Shown here: piece after piece, positions 33,373 to 45,096 of the stretch
Numbering within the stretch: the first letter of the stretch is position 1
Layout: each line of letters starts with the position of its first letter
Source of the DNA: Adiantum capillus-veneris
Lineage: Eukaryota; Streptophyta; Polypodiopsida; Polypodiales; Pteridaceae
Length of the DNA: 64,000 nucleotides
Direction of reading: 5' to 3'
NCBI GenBank assembly: GCA_014529385.2
Contig: CM043971.1
Span: forward strand, 82,193,340 to 82,257,339
The notes under the pieces: model-generated
What the model was told of the DNA's origin: nothing
Seen by the model: the letters and a program-made list of their open reading frames with translations, nothing else
The model's database searches: none
Position numbers and translations under genes: made by a program

Positions 33373-34011
33373 TGTTAGCGGGTCGCCATGAGACTTCTGC
33401 AACATAGCTTTTTGTTACTAACATAATGTCAATGTGCAAGGAACTGACTTGGGATGGGGCACGTAGACTCAATGAGATCATCAATCTCACCGAAGTGAAC
33501 CTAAAAGACTGTTCATACTTCTACAATAGCAAATCAACCACTTCCTAGTCAGAAAATCAGTCTATGTTCAATCTCACCGCTCTAGGTCATCACGCCTTTT
33601 CGGCATCCAAACAAATTTAGAATGCAACAAAACTTAAGGTGAGGTATTACAACACCAAAGGGCATATTCCTACCAAGTTCTGCAGTCATCTGAAAAGGTA
33701 CATAAATCATGATCCATCCCAAAAAATGTATAGAAAACTGACACAGATTTACACAGAAAGATTCCCTTCAAGCGTAGAAACACTCTTCCAAGGTCAAAAC
33801 ATCAAAAACAACCATTTAAGACCTCAATCAAGGCTTTTAGCTCACAGACAAGATGTCACAAACCACAACAAAATTGAGAATGATTACACTTAGATTGAAG
33901 AGCCAGAGACAAGGAACACAATGTGCTATTTGGAATTCAATTTTGATTACCAGACAAGCAGAAAGATTGATTACAACTTGTAGCAGCAAGGCAGCTCTCA
34001 GTCGATGTCCA
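33373..34011 (-). repeat. Probable LTR of a tRNA-Asp-primed element
   Basis: In plus orientation it starts TGTTAGCGGG next to the PBS. A possible end CA lies at 34011, where integrase sequence of the neighbouring element begins. No second copy occurs in the window, so the far end is a guess. It holds no coding region. Confidence 0.4.
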
Positions 34012-34012
34012 A

Positions 34013-36241
34013 TTACTTTTGCTAAACCTGTCGACTATTGTCCATTATTCCCATATTCTCATGGATAGTATTGGGTAATCCAAAGATAAAATCCACGGAT
34101 ATCCTCTCCCATGGTGAATTAGGGATTGGCAATGGCTCGAGTAATCCAGGTTGCTTCCTTCTATCATACTTGGTCTTTTGGCATACTATACATTTTGAAA
34201 CATACCCTTGTATGTCTACTTTCATGGTAGGCCAATAGAAGTACGTCTCTACTCCTCACAGAGTAGGTTGAATGCCTCTATGCCCCACATAGGAAGGAGC
34301 ATGGGATTCATATATGATTTTCTCATGAAGAGAGTGGATAACACATAGCCTATTTCCATGGAGAAGATAACCATCTTGCAAGATGAATGGTTCTTCTTTC
34401 TTCCCCAATGCAAGGGCTAACATTATGTCTTTAAAGTCACGGTCAGTAGCATACTCATCTATCATAGAAGATAGATCATTGTGAGTTCCTATAGACACCC
34501 CATTAACTCTTGGTCATCGTGAAAGTGCATTGGCCACTTGATTATGCTTACCAGCAATGTGAGCAATATGAAAATAAAATTGCAAAAGAAAATGTACCCA
34601 CCTCATTTGTTTGTCAAAAAGCTTGGTTTGCGTCATTAAGTACTTGAGACTTTGGTGGTCTATGCGCAAAATAAATGGAGTCCCCAATAGATAGTGCTTC
34701 CATGTGTCAAGGGAATGTAGAACAACTAAAAACTCTTTTTCATTTTTTCTCAAGACTCGTTCATCGGCATTGAGCCTTCGGCTCTCATATGTTATGGCGT
34801 GCCCTTCTTGAAGCAAAGCTGCTCCAAGCAATCACCACAAGCATCACATTAGACCTCAAATGGCTTTGAGAGATCCAAAAGTATAAGGACTGGTTGGGAG
34901 GTAAGCTTCTCTTTGAGTTTTTCAAAAGAATTTTTCTCCTTAGCAATCCATGAGTACTTAATGTTCTTCTTTGTTAAGTCATGTAATGGTCTTGCTATTT
35001 GAGAGAATTTCGCTATGAAGAATCTATAGTATGCACATATACCAAAAAAGATTCTTAGCTCATGTAGATTCCTTGGATTGGGCCATGCTTTTATTATCTC
35101 CAACTTTGATGGATCCATATGGATACCATCTTGAGAGATATTGTGACCTAAGTATTGAATCTCTTGAAAGAGAAATTTACTCTTCTTTTGATTGATAAAA
35201 AGCTTGCTCTCCCTCAAAGCTTGAAAAATCACCTGGAGATGTTGCTTGTGCTCCTCCAAGGACTTGGAGGAGATGACGATATCATCAAAGAACACTCTAG
35301 TGAATTTGTGGTAGGCTCTAAATATTTTTTCCATCAAACAATTGAATGTGGCGGGTGCATTAGTCAAGCCAAAAGGCATAACTAGATATTCATAAAGACC
35401 AACGGTTGTACGGAACGTGGTCTTTAGGATATCTTCATTCACTATCCTTATTCGATGATAGCCTTGTAGGAACATGGTCAAACCTTGTAGCTTATCAAAA
35501 AGATCTTCTACCCTAGTACAAGAAATCTACTTTTGATAGTGATAAGGTTTAGCGCTTGATAGTACACACACATGCGGTATGTACCATCTTTCTTTTGCAC
35601 TAAGAGGACTTGAGAACAAAAGGGAGAGGAGCTAGGCCTCCCATCCCTTTGTCTACTAATTCTTGTACTTTCCTCATCATCTCCTCTTGTTGAGCTTGGG
35701 AAACTTGACAAGGAGGCTTGTTTGGTGGTGAGCTTCCTGGTAGGAGCTCAATTCGATGGTCACCATCCCCTCATTTTGGAGGTAAGTCCATAGGGATATC
35801 ATCGATGAACACATCTTGGAATTCATTTAGAAAATTAGACAAGTTTAATTCTTCTTGATTCCTAAAACTTTGCTTTGTTAAAACATTAGCATCATTTAAA
35901 GACTCTTTGACAAAAATCATGTGCGTGGAAACTGAGCTTTTCATTGACTTATCAAAAGCAGGTGAATTTACAAGTGGTATAGTACGACCAGACTCACTAG
36001 CATCTATATACATGCTCTTTTCCCTATAGGTGAAGTAGATTCTCCTTTTAGGGAACTTCATGTTGGCAGTCATGCGGTTGAACCATGGTGCCCCTAGGAT
36101 AACATCCTCATGTTAGAGAGAAGAGATGCAAAACTCTTCTTTGTCGACATAGCTTTGGACATGAAGCCTCAATTTCCCAATCAAGGGAGTAACAGAGGCT
36201 TTTTATCCCTTGAAAGCTCCATCGGCAGTTACTGTATCCCC
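34013..36241 (-). pseudogene. Ty3/gypsy protease end, RT, RNase H and integrase start
   Basis: Reading down the minus strand, the protease C-terminus has 'VTPLIGKLRLHVQSYVDK' and 'DVILGAPWFNRM' (36190-36070). A linker ends 'VFIDDIPMDLPPK'. The RT has 'YRMCVYYQALNLITIKSRF' (about 35570), '[18 protein letters not shown]' (about 35380) and catalytic 'RVFFDDIVISS' (about 35290). RNase H starts 'MLGAALLQEGHAITYESRRL' (34831). The integrase zinc-binding part has 'CIVCQKTKYDRRKQPG', then 'VDFIFGLPNTIHENMG'. It breaks off at 'VDRFSK' near 34015 after a one-base shift. The rest of integrase and the 3' LTR are missing. Gag and the protease start lie on the other side of the 6-kb insertion. Confidence 0.9.
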
Positions 36242-36405
36242 GACGGATGCACTATTAGTAATGGGGGGATGTCACTTGCATGCATCAAAATTAGAGAAAC
36301 CCCCCTACGTACGGTATCTTACATGCTAAACTACTCCCCTACATACAGACAAGATACGGATGTTCTCGCAATGAGCCATCCCCCCACATACGGATTTCGT
36401 ACGGA

Positions 36406-37569
36406 ATGTAATGACCCGCTATTTTATGTATGCTAGTAACATAACAATTTTAGAAGCATAGGCTTTTGCAAAAATACATGTTGAAGTGCAAATGAACAGA
36501 AGTATAGATTTTAGTGTGTTGTGATTTGCAATAAAAATGTTAAGAGAACAAACCATGAAAAGCAACAAATATAATGAATACTAAATTAAAATAAACCAAT
36601 CGATTTTCAATGTGATTTGTCAAAAGACGGACATCATTTCGCTTGTAAACTGATACAAATCTAGGTCTCAAAACAAATGATACTAGCCACCTACTCAGTA
36701 GGCTTCCCACATGGGATTTGAGGCACACATATGAAATGGATTGTTCTCTAAATAACAAATAATGGTATGCTCATAATAAACAACCATGGATCATTTTATG
36801 CATGTTTCTCTCGACGGTTGTAGCAAATGTTCTCTATCTAGATAACATTGCAATAGTTTTTAAAATATCATCATTACAATCAAAATCCATGCTAGCAAGC
36901 AACATTTTTTATAGAAGAGGCTTTAAAGGAACCTCAATAATCTTCATTTCCAACTTACCCTAGAATAGTGCAACTAGCAATGGCAACCCCTAGCATTCTC
37001 TGATTGTTGGCTAGGCTAGAAAGCAAGGAAGATGTATCTTGATGTTATACTGAATAGCCTGTGGAAACACCACCACAGGCTTGATATTCAACATATCAAT
37101 CTCTCATTATTGTTGGTATCATCATGAGAAAATATCGAGTCTAAGAAAGTAAGCAACTGCAACATGCAACTACATTACACTTCCTAGCTAGTCAAAGATG
37201 AAATCGATGTACCCAAAAAGATTGCATTGTTGCTACTAGTATAAAAGGAAATGATAGTATCACATTGAATATAGACTAGGAAACTACCATTGCCTCTCCG
37301 TTAGTGGGTAGTGTAGTCATATCCACATGTGTACTTTGTTGCTTCTGAGCTTCAATCAAGGTGCGATCTGTCTTAGACTGCAATGTGCATAGATTCACAT
37401 GATGAGTCTCTAGAGAAATTTTGTAGCTCGTGACTTGTAAACGATAGCCAAAACGTGACGATTGAATAAAGAGACTGAGAGTCTAAGAGTCCGAGAGAGG
37501 GAGTGGATGGCTACTTGACTACAAGAAAGGATCCTTCTTTGTCGTTGTGGATGTACTAGTACTCCAGTG

Positions 37570-37613
<44 letters not shown>

Positions 37614-39350
37614 ACAACCCACACATCCACTCTGCTACAAGCTCTAGTTGTTCCTCCTAGTCTCATAAAGCCCTCCCCCCTCGTCCATGATCCACCTTTC
37701 CCTACCAACTTTTAGGAGATTTTCATTGAGCGTATAAGGCTCCCTTATAATAGTCAATAAACATTTATTCATTTAAATAGACTTAGACATATCAGAACGT
37801 GATAAGGAGTATTGACCCTCGTCATCTTTACAATATCTTTGCTAAGACTCTACTCTCTTCCTTCTTTTAATCTTTTGGTGTGCTTTAAAAACTACAAGTG
37901 ATGACAAGCTCATGCTTCTTGGTTCCAATTGTTATTATTTGACAAGAGAGATAAAGAAAGGCCCTGGGGATGCAAAAGACACACAGGTGAGAGAGAGAGA
38001 GAGAGAGACTTTGTGCGTTTGAGGGGAGAGATGGGCATTGACGATCGATGATGAAGACCCGTTCCCCTCCCTCTTTTGGAGTTTCCAACATGGCCCGCAA
38101 TAGAGCCAAGTTATGAGACTCATACAAATTAAAAGACATTAACAATTAGTAACAATTAAAATTTTAAAAAAATAAAGGCAATTTTTTAATGTCCATGATG
38201 ATGAGGGGAATGCCCATTGTCCAGTGCCAGGTTTGAATCTTTGTTTTGTTTGGGCCCTTGTCTATTCGTACGCTTATATTTTCAAAAACAAACTACCCTT
38301 AATTTCACTATAGCTAGTATGTGCTAATTATTCTAAGACAATTTTTTGAATTGGAATCTCACAGGATACTCCTCTTTGTGATGAAATGGAAAAGGCAAAG
38401 AAGGGGCAAGTGTCATGAGAGGTAGGGCAAGCAGGTAGGTGGAGGGGACGGATGGCGAGTGCAAGACAAGTGCCAAGGTTGATGTTGCGCCGACGCAAGG
38501 GATGAGAAAATGGTTTTTTTATATGTAATTAATCACAACAGTTGCAGCGAACTACATCCATGCAAGCGGCTCAAGGCGAAGATTTTGCTCACAGACAGAA
38601 GGCCATGAGCTCGATCGATGGGCCTTTGTATGTCTATTTTAACCCTAAATCGCAAGAGTAGTGACAACTACAAATGGAATCCATGGAAGATTCTAGCTAA
38701 TAGTAATCGAAACGAGCCAATATATATAAGCACTATCATGCAAGAGCAAATAAACCTTATACTTTGTGCAATCATGAGTCTTACTTTTCTCTTCCTCCAA
38801 CTCCTCTAGAAATCAAAGAGTTTTGAACAGTTTCTCTTTAAAGAGTTTAATAACATCTAAGTTTCAGATTAATTGCAATGATTTTTAGTTTCAATCAATG
38901 GCTTTTTTAACATGTCCAAGATTCTTCCTAAACCAGCTAGGTTGGAGGGTCATCTTGATGGAAATCGGCTAAATTTGGAGGATTTTGGTGTAAAAACCAG
39001 AAAAATTATGACAAAGTGGTACAGTGAGTGTAAAGCTTAGAATGTAGAATCAATGGTCAACGAGGGAAAGGAGCCTACCTCATTGCAAAAGACTACAAGA
39101 TCCCCTTGCTCAGCGCGCTCAGTTGCAGCTCTATATTGTTGAGGAAGAAGGCCATGGCCTCTTTTGTAAGGCTACATCATCTCTTTTGCAGTACATCTCC
39201 TGCAACGTCATTTCTTTGTTAGAGGGCACAAGAGAAAAGAATAAAAACAAACCCCCCACACACGTTTCTACCATTAACCTTCATTGCAATCACACAAGGC
39301 GGCGACACTTCCAAAAAAATACTTACCAAAAACATGCTTTCCTAAAGGAT
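36406..39350. other. Left part of the 6-kb insertion, no gene recognised
   Basis: I looked for transposase motifs on both strands and found none. ORFs are short. A few stretches (38390-38470, 38920-39010) are GC-richer and could be degraded exons but match nothing I know. Confidence 0.4.
37577..37608. repeat. (CT)n microsatellite
   Basis: CT repeat within the 6-kb insertion. Smaller runs of the same kind lie at 37988-38010 (GA) and 41645-41664 (CT). Confidence 0.9.
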
Positions 39351-39356
39351 TTTCTG

Positions 39357-39376
39357 TGAACACCTAGAGGTTGCCA
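39357..39376. repeat. 20-base direct repeat flanking the captured gene fragment, left copy
   Basis: TGAACACCTAGAGGTTGCCA occurs here and again, identical, at 40199-40218. Confidence 0.9.
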
Positions 39377-40190
39377 AATGAAGTAAGCGCTCAAGATTAT
39401 TTCCAACATGGTGGTGTTGATGTGCAGAGTAGTCCTCCCACAATGCTAACACCCGGAAACAATGCTGGAAACAACTCTCACAGCCAACTCTCATCAAGTA
39501 TTGCTAGTTGCAATGAAGGTGGAGCTTCAGGCAATAAGAAAGCAACATTCCTGCTTTTCGGGAAAACCATTGATGCATCTCCATCATTCAGCCTTTAGTA
39601 GCCGCAAGTCTCATCAGATAGCTCGAGGCACGAGGCATTCTCTGACGGGTTCAAATCGGAAGTCTGTGATGATGTGCATAGGTTTTTTGTTGAGCAGGGA
39701 ACTCTCTCTCATCCTTTCAAGGTGACATCATCACTACTCGACCATCAAGATTTAAATGTTACTAGAACCATTGAGGCTGGGAACTTGAAATGGCCCAGAC
39801 AATAAGCAAGCTATCTAGACAGAAGCGCTCTAGATAATGGCTCTTACCATTGCAAAGTGTTCAGTGAGAGTGATGATGTTGGCAGGATTGTAGACCTTTC
39901 AAGCTTTGTTTCGTATAAACAGCTCTACGAAGCTCTATAGAACATGTTTCGTGCTCAGCAGTCAAATTTCCTGAATCACGTCGTATGTGTAGATTCCGTG
40001 GGTTTTTCCAGACCTATTGGCGATGAGCCTTACTGGTGAGTGAGATTACTACCTTCTTCAGCCAGTTTCCAACCTTTCAAATCAGAAGGAAAAATTTGTT
40101 TTAACCTTTCAATGCTTTCTGCAAGGATTTCATGCAGAGGGCAAAAAGATTGAAAATCCTCACAGAATCTAGCAGTGAGACCTCTACACA
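39377..40190 (+). pseudogene. Auxin response factor C-terminal fragment with PB1 domain
   Basis: One frame runs from 39377 to 40035 with only stops, no shift. It contains 'ATFLLFGKTIDASPSFS', then the start of the PB1 domain 'YHCKVFSESDDVGRIVDLSS' followed by 'FVSYKQLYEAL', and 'NFLNHVVCVDS' and 'RPIGDEPYW'. An intron of 90 bases follows (40036-40125, GTGAGT to TGCAAG), then exon 2 'DFMQRAKRLKILTESSS'. The position of this intron after the GDEP motif and the VF-ES-DVGR start are those of auxin response factors. The wording is closest to class C (ARF10/16/17-like), which in plants are targets of miR160. The DNA-binding domain is missing. Stops (double TAG near 39598, TAA near 39803, TAG near 39938) rule out translation. 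Confidence 0.85.
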
Positions 40191-40198
40191 GGATTTCA

Positions 40199-40218
40199 TG
40201 AACACCTAGAGGTTGCCA
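40199..40218. repeat. 20-base direct repeat flanking the captured gene fragment, right copy
   Basis: Identical to 39357-39376. Confidence 0.9.
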
Positions 40219-42297
40219 CTAACCCTGCCTGAACTACCACCTCAACTAGAATCACCCTCAAGATGGGAAAACCAAAACATTACATTGGCTGATAAGGGAG
40301 CCACCCTCAATTACTAGATCAAGAGACATAACAACAACACATAACCGGGCATAAAGGGACCCTTACCCTATGTACCACCAATGTAGAGAGATGATGAACC
40401 CACTGGCAGAGAAGGAAGAAGGCAGTATATTGGGGGAGCCGTAAGCTGCATCACCAATCGAGGCTCCTTTCAACACATCCACCCTGGGCGGAGCCAAGCT
40501 CGAGCTGGAGAAGTAACACCATAGAGTATTATAGGTGATCCTAGCACCATCTTCAAGAACCAGGAGAAAATCCGTAAGGCTGCCACAAAATGGAGAACCA
40601 CTGTCACCAGATCTCCACTCCTCCTTGTGCATCCACACACAACCGCTTTTGCACTTCGCCGCAAACCAGGGCCTCCATTTGCCCCCAAAAATGGGAAGAG
40701 GAGGACGACTGCCCTTTGTTCCAAAAAAAAAAAGGGAAAGGCATGGACAAAGCTAAACCCCCCATGGCCGAATTGCAGGGGCCTTTCCCCCAAAGGCCCA
40801 CCCAACCCACTCGGGACAAGTCACCACAAGGGGCAACCCTACCAGCAGGTGCAAAGTGTGTAGACACCCTGTCGCAGGGCAAACTCGGGCCTCCCTGCCC
40901 CCTTGCACCTCGCAGACTGCTCTCTCTCTCTCTCTCTAGATTCGCCCAAGAAATGGGCATTCATAAATTTACTCATGAGTCCTGGCTCTACTAGCTCTAG
41001 CCTCCCAGGCTCCAGCTCGATCTTTCTCTTCCTTTCCTTGGAAATTTCAAATGAGCAGCACCCATCCATTCACTCTTTAATGAATTGGAAAGTCTGGGCT
41101 TTTGGAAATTGGAACTCTGGCGCCTAGGGAACAAGTGACAAAGTCACGAGGCCTGCCAAGTTTAAGGTAAACACCAAATGAGCGTGAGGAGATTTTAGAA
41201 AGTTAGGTTTTTTCTTGGATTTTTACTCTATTTTTCTCTATTTTAAGGCGGAATTTCTCCTTTTCCCCTTGCCCTTAATCGGAATTTTTGAAATTGAAAA
41301 CGACACGATATTAAGCTGACACATTTTTCCTAAACATTGAATAGAAGAGCAAGTATATTAGCCAAGTACAACAGCCATAACTGATCTCTATTAGTATGGG
41401 TATTCAAGTATGTCGTATGTGTGGTCAATTTTGCAAGTGATTTATTAATGGATATCTAAGCAGATGCCACCAAATGGAAAAGGGGAAGGCTTCACGGAGA
41501 TAGCGGGGAGCCAGTCAGGTGGACGAAGGGAGAAGAAGACACATGGGCATGAGCCAGGTAGTAGGGAGCAGGTGTCCCGATTGCAGATAGGAGTCTAATA
41601 CGATTCTGTCTCTCTCTCCTTCCTTTTGGAGCATGCAAGGAATGTCTCTCTCTCTCTCTCTCTCCTTCATATCGTGGGTGCAGGAGAAGCTCTTGATCAT
41701 GCCATTGGTGTTGCTATTGAGTTTGCATACAGAGAAGAAGAAGAGAAGAGTGACTTGGATGATGTGCAAGAAGACAACAATAAATAAAATGAGGGTACAA
41801 ATGTGGAGACAAAGGCTATGCAGATGGTGGTATTGATGAGATGATGTTGAAGAGGGTAATGAGGGTCTGAATGTCCAAGATATTGATGTCTAGTGGCTAC
41901 ATACAAGAAGATTAGTCAAGCTTATGGTAACATTGACCCCAACAAATCTATAAGCTTGTTGAACAAGTCTTAAAGATGTTAGCTAAGGGAGAGGATAGGG
42001 AGGTACCATATTTTCTCATTGGTATAGCTATGTTAGTTTTCTAGTGGAATAAATTAACTCTTTGAAATACCAAGAACAACACCTTCATGTGAAAGATTCT
42101 TTAATTGGCTTGTTAGGGCATGTGTCTTATGGCATAAGTACTTAATATCCCTCCCCCCACGCGCGGGGTAGGTCCCCCCTCCCTTGTGCATATGGTACAA
42201 GCATGAAATAATGGGGGGCTACCCCTATTGTATACGCTTATGTTTGACCTCTAAAAACCCTCCTCTTGTACACTCATGTGATACCATACGGAAATCC
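40219..42297. other. Right part of the 6-kb insertion, no gene recognised
   Basis: Pro-rich short ORFs (40590-40990) match nothing known. The right subterminal zone (42140-42300) has C-runs and 'CACGCGCGGGGTAGG'. Confidence 0.4.
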
Positions 42298-42304
42298 ATA
42301 GTGA

Positions 42305-43862
42305 ATCCCCCGGGATAGTATCTCCCATCTCAAAAGCTTGAATGCGCAACTTAGTGGCCAACTCCATTGATATGAAGTTGTGAGTAGAGCCAGGGTCAGA
42401 CAAGATGAAGGCATCATGCTCCCTTACCTTTCCCCAAGCATAGGAGAGAGGTGATCCTTTGCAATGAGCATCCTCTTTTGGAGCTTCGATCGTGGAAGCT
42501 ATAGGAGTCCCATTGTCGGCATATCTTTTGGGGCAAGAACGATAGCCATGTCCTTGCTCCCCACACTTAAAACATTTGTGGTCCTTATGAAAAGCTTCAA
42601 GCTCTTCAAGAGAGAGTTTTATTTTTACCTTTGTAAACTTCCTTCTCCTTGGACTGATTGTTGTTGTTGTTGTTGAAATTGCCTTGGGAAGAATTTTGGA
42701 CATTGTTTTTCCCCTTTGCGTAACTTTTGTCTTTGCTTTCCATGGGCTTAACATTCCTTCTAGCCCCTTGTTGGAAACTGATGCGCAAAGAAATCATAGT
42801 GTGGTGGATTACTTCAATGATAGAACCAAGCCGTTGAGAGTTGACATACTCGGCCATTCTTCAAGTAATTTCGTACAGAATTGTTGCTTTTGCTTGGCAA
42901 AGTCTATCTTTTGAAAGACAGTAGCCTTGAGATGTAAAACCCCAAAACTTTTGATAGACTCGTTGGAGAGTAGCTTCAAGCTCCACCATTTGGTAAGCAC
43001 TTTGTCATTTGCTTCTCTTGCAAGGAATTGCTTTATGATGGAAACTCGTAGAGTTTTCCATGTCTTTGGGGCCTTGACATTGCCACAAAGGCTAGCCCAC
43101 CATTGACGCACAAATTTCTGGAAGTGCATAGCTATATGTCTTAGCTTGGAGGACTCCATGAAGCCCTCGTCTCCAAAGGCCACATCAAGTTTCTGGATGA
43201 AGGCCAATACTTTATCGGTAGCACCAAAGGTGTCATCATAGATGAGAAAAGAGATACTTTTTCCTCCATCTTTGAATTTCTTGAGCTTTTGGGACCTTCT
43301 CCAAGCAGGGTAGGATTTACGATGTCCTCTCCTCTTGTATTCTCTAGGAGAATATCCGCTGCTTTTGTCGAAAGAGGAGGAAGGTGAAGAAGAAGAAGAA
43401 GAGGGTGACCTCTTTCTTGCATTTTTCTTCTTTTGTTTCCTCTCTTCCCTTTTGGAGTGATGAGGAAAAGGACTGTGGATTGACCGTTTCCTCTTGGGAG
43501 GAGTTGGCAATCGTCTAGACTGCCACCTTCATGGAGCCACATCTTCAAAGGAACTTAGTGATTCACTTCTTTCTCGTTCTTTGGATTGCTCCTCTCTTAT
43601 GCAAAAGAGTCTTCTTTTGGGAGTCTCATCAATAGGCCTGCTAATCTCTCTCTCTCTCCTCTTGGAGAGGAAGGGAAATCCCATAACCTCGAAGTTACTG
43701 AGTAACTTCGGCTTGCAAATCAGGGTTGTCCATAGCTTGTTGCACACTAGTAACAAGATAATTAACAAACATGGGGGCATTATCATTAGCACCTTCAAGT
43801 GCAAAATCAAAGTTATCAATGTTCATTCTACTCTCTTGGTTATTGTCATCCATGCTAATTAA
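42305..43862 (-). pseudogene. Ty3/gypsy gag with SR-rich N-terminus, and protease start
   Basis: From the start near 43850 the protein has an acidic N-terminus, then a basic Arg/Ser-rich region with 'KKKNARKRSPSSSSSSPSS' (about 43440-43380). The capsid core contains 'QKLDVAFGDEGFMESSKLRH' and 'FVRQWWASLCGN' and ends 'SNESIKSFGVL'. A CCHC knuckle 'CFKCGEQGHGYRSC' (about 42570) follows, then the protease start 'FILSDPGSTHNFISMELA' (about 42400), where the usual active site is DSG, here DPG. It ends at the insertion edge. Several frames are needed. Gag would form the particle; an RS-like tail in gag is uncommon in my experience of plant gypsy elements. Confidence 0.87.
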
Positions 43863-44225
43863 ACTTATGTATAGATTACTTTGTGCTTTGGTATCCTCAA
43901 AAACCTTAGTTGCTACTCTTCTTTACCTTTGAAAATTAGTTCTCAAGAAGCCACACCCATGGTTTAGACAATGTTGATTGCAAAAACTAGTGGAGAGGGT
44001 CTAACCTTGCTCGGTTGATTATGGTTCTTGTTGAGCTTGCTGGTAGCTCAATAATGGTTAAGCCAAAGGCAAGCCCGGAGAGACTCCCTTATTAAGACTA
44101 TAGTTCCCAATTGTGTACCAAGATAATAGATACATGTCCCACTTAGCCTATTACAATGAGCAGGTCCAACCTTTCATGGAAAACTTAAGGACCTCTCTTC
44201 TTAAGCAAGAAAAGAGAAACCAATA

Positions 44226-44237
44226 GCTCTGATACCA
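44226..44237 (-). promoter_or_regulatory. PBS, initiator tRNA-Met type
   Basis: The plus strand reads GCTCTGATACCA, one base from the LTR edge at 44239. The leader up to gag is about 360 bases with no ORF. Confidence 0.88.
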
Positions 44238-44930
44238 ATGTAATGGAAATGGCCTATGAACTTTGAGAATACCGGAATTAAGAGATTTAGAGTGAGCATT
44301 TTTATGAGACTACTTTGAGAACATAGAGGGTGAACTTATTTAGCAGTAGCAACTTAACCATACACTTAATTAACTTGGCATGAGAAATACTTTTGCAAGA
44401 GACAGAGTTAGAGAACTTGACAACAATTGAGGACCGGATTTATGTGGAGCTGGTCCCCCCTCCACCAATATGATTTTGTATTATAGATTCTCCCATCAAG
44501 AGAGAATTGGTACAATACAATCTTTGTGTTCCTTGTGAGCTAGGTGATGCAATGAAGATGGAAAGATTCATGCATCACGAGCATAACATAATCTTGTAAA
44601 ACCATTAACCATCCCCCGGCCTCATTCCCAAGGTCTCAAGCACCTTCAAAGGTGGAGAGAGCTAGCGGGGGGGGAATGAGGGTAGGGAAGAGGAAGAAGA
44701 AGCATTCATAGGAGAAAGAAATAGTTTCTCACTTATCACCACTCTTCTTTCTTAGAATAGCATAGTAATGAAGATGAAGAAGATGCCAAGCTTAAGCATT
44801 GAAGCATGACTATTGGTTGGATTTGCATTCCATAGCCAAGAGTGTTGGTGTAGGCTCTCAACTTCTCAACAAACAGAAGGACATGGAGCTCTTGCACTTT
44901 GCACTTCACACAATGAGAGAGAGTGTGTGT

Positions 44931-44933
<3 letters not shown>

Positions 44934-45010
<77 letters not shown>
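44934..45010. repeat. (GT)n microsatellite, about 38 units
   Basis: GT repeat within the LTR. Confidence 0.97.
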
Positions 45011-45013
<3 letters not shown>

Positions 45014-45053
45014 AGAGTATTCCCCCTAAGCTAGCCCCTAGCTTTCTTGGTCG

Positions 45054-45054
<1 letters not shown>

Positions 45055-45096
<42 letters not shown>
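45055..45096. repeat. poly-C tract, 42 bases
   Basis: Uninterrupted C run within the LTR. The solo LTR at 4 kb has a GGTCGACACC region at the corresponding place and its own shorter C run at 5472-5487. Confidence 0.95.

Larger units (their letters stand above)
36242..42304. mobile_element. 6.06-kb insertion inside the gypsy protease, probable DNA transposon
   Basis: The 6-base sequence ATCCCC lies at both edges (36236-36241 and 42305-42310). Removing the insert plus one copy brings the two halves of the protease back into one frame. CACTAT occurs inward near both ends, 9 bases from the left edge (36250-36255) and 2 bases from the right edge on the opposite strand (42298-42303), as in CACTA elements. 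A 6-base duplication does not fit the 3 bases usual for that group, and the TIRs are otherwise poor. The left subterminal zone repeats CCCCTACGTACGG-like units (36303-36405). No transposase is recognised. The insert carries an auxin response factor fragment. Confidence 0.65.

Noticed and set aside
40590-41069. Pro-rich ORFs on both strands in the 6-kb insertion
   Set aside because: No motif or family likeness; overlapping frames on both strands point to low stop density in GC-rich DNA.
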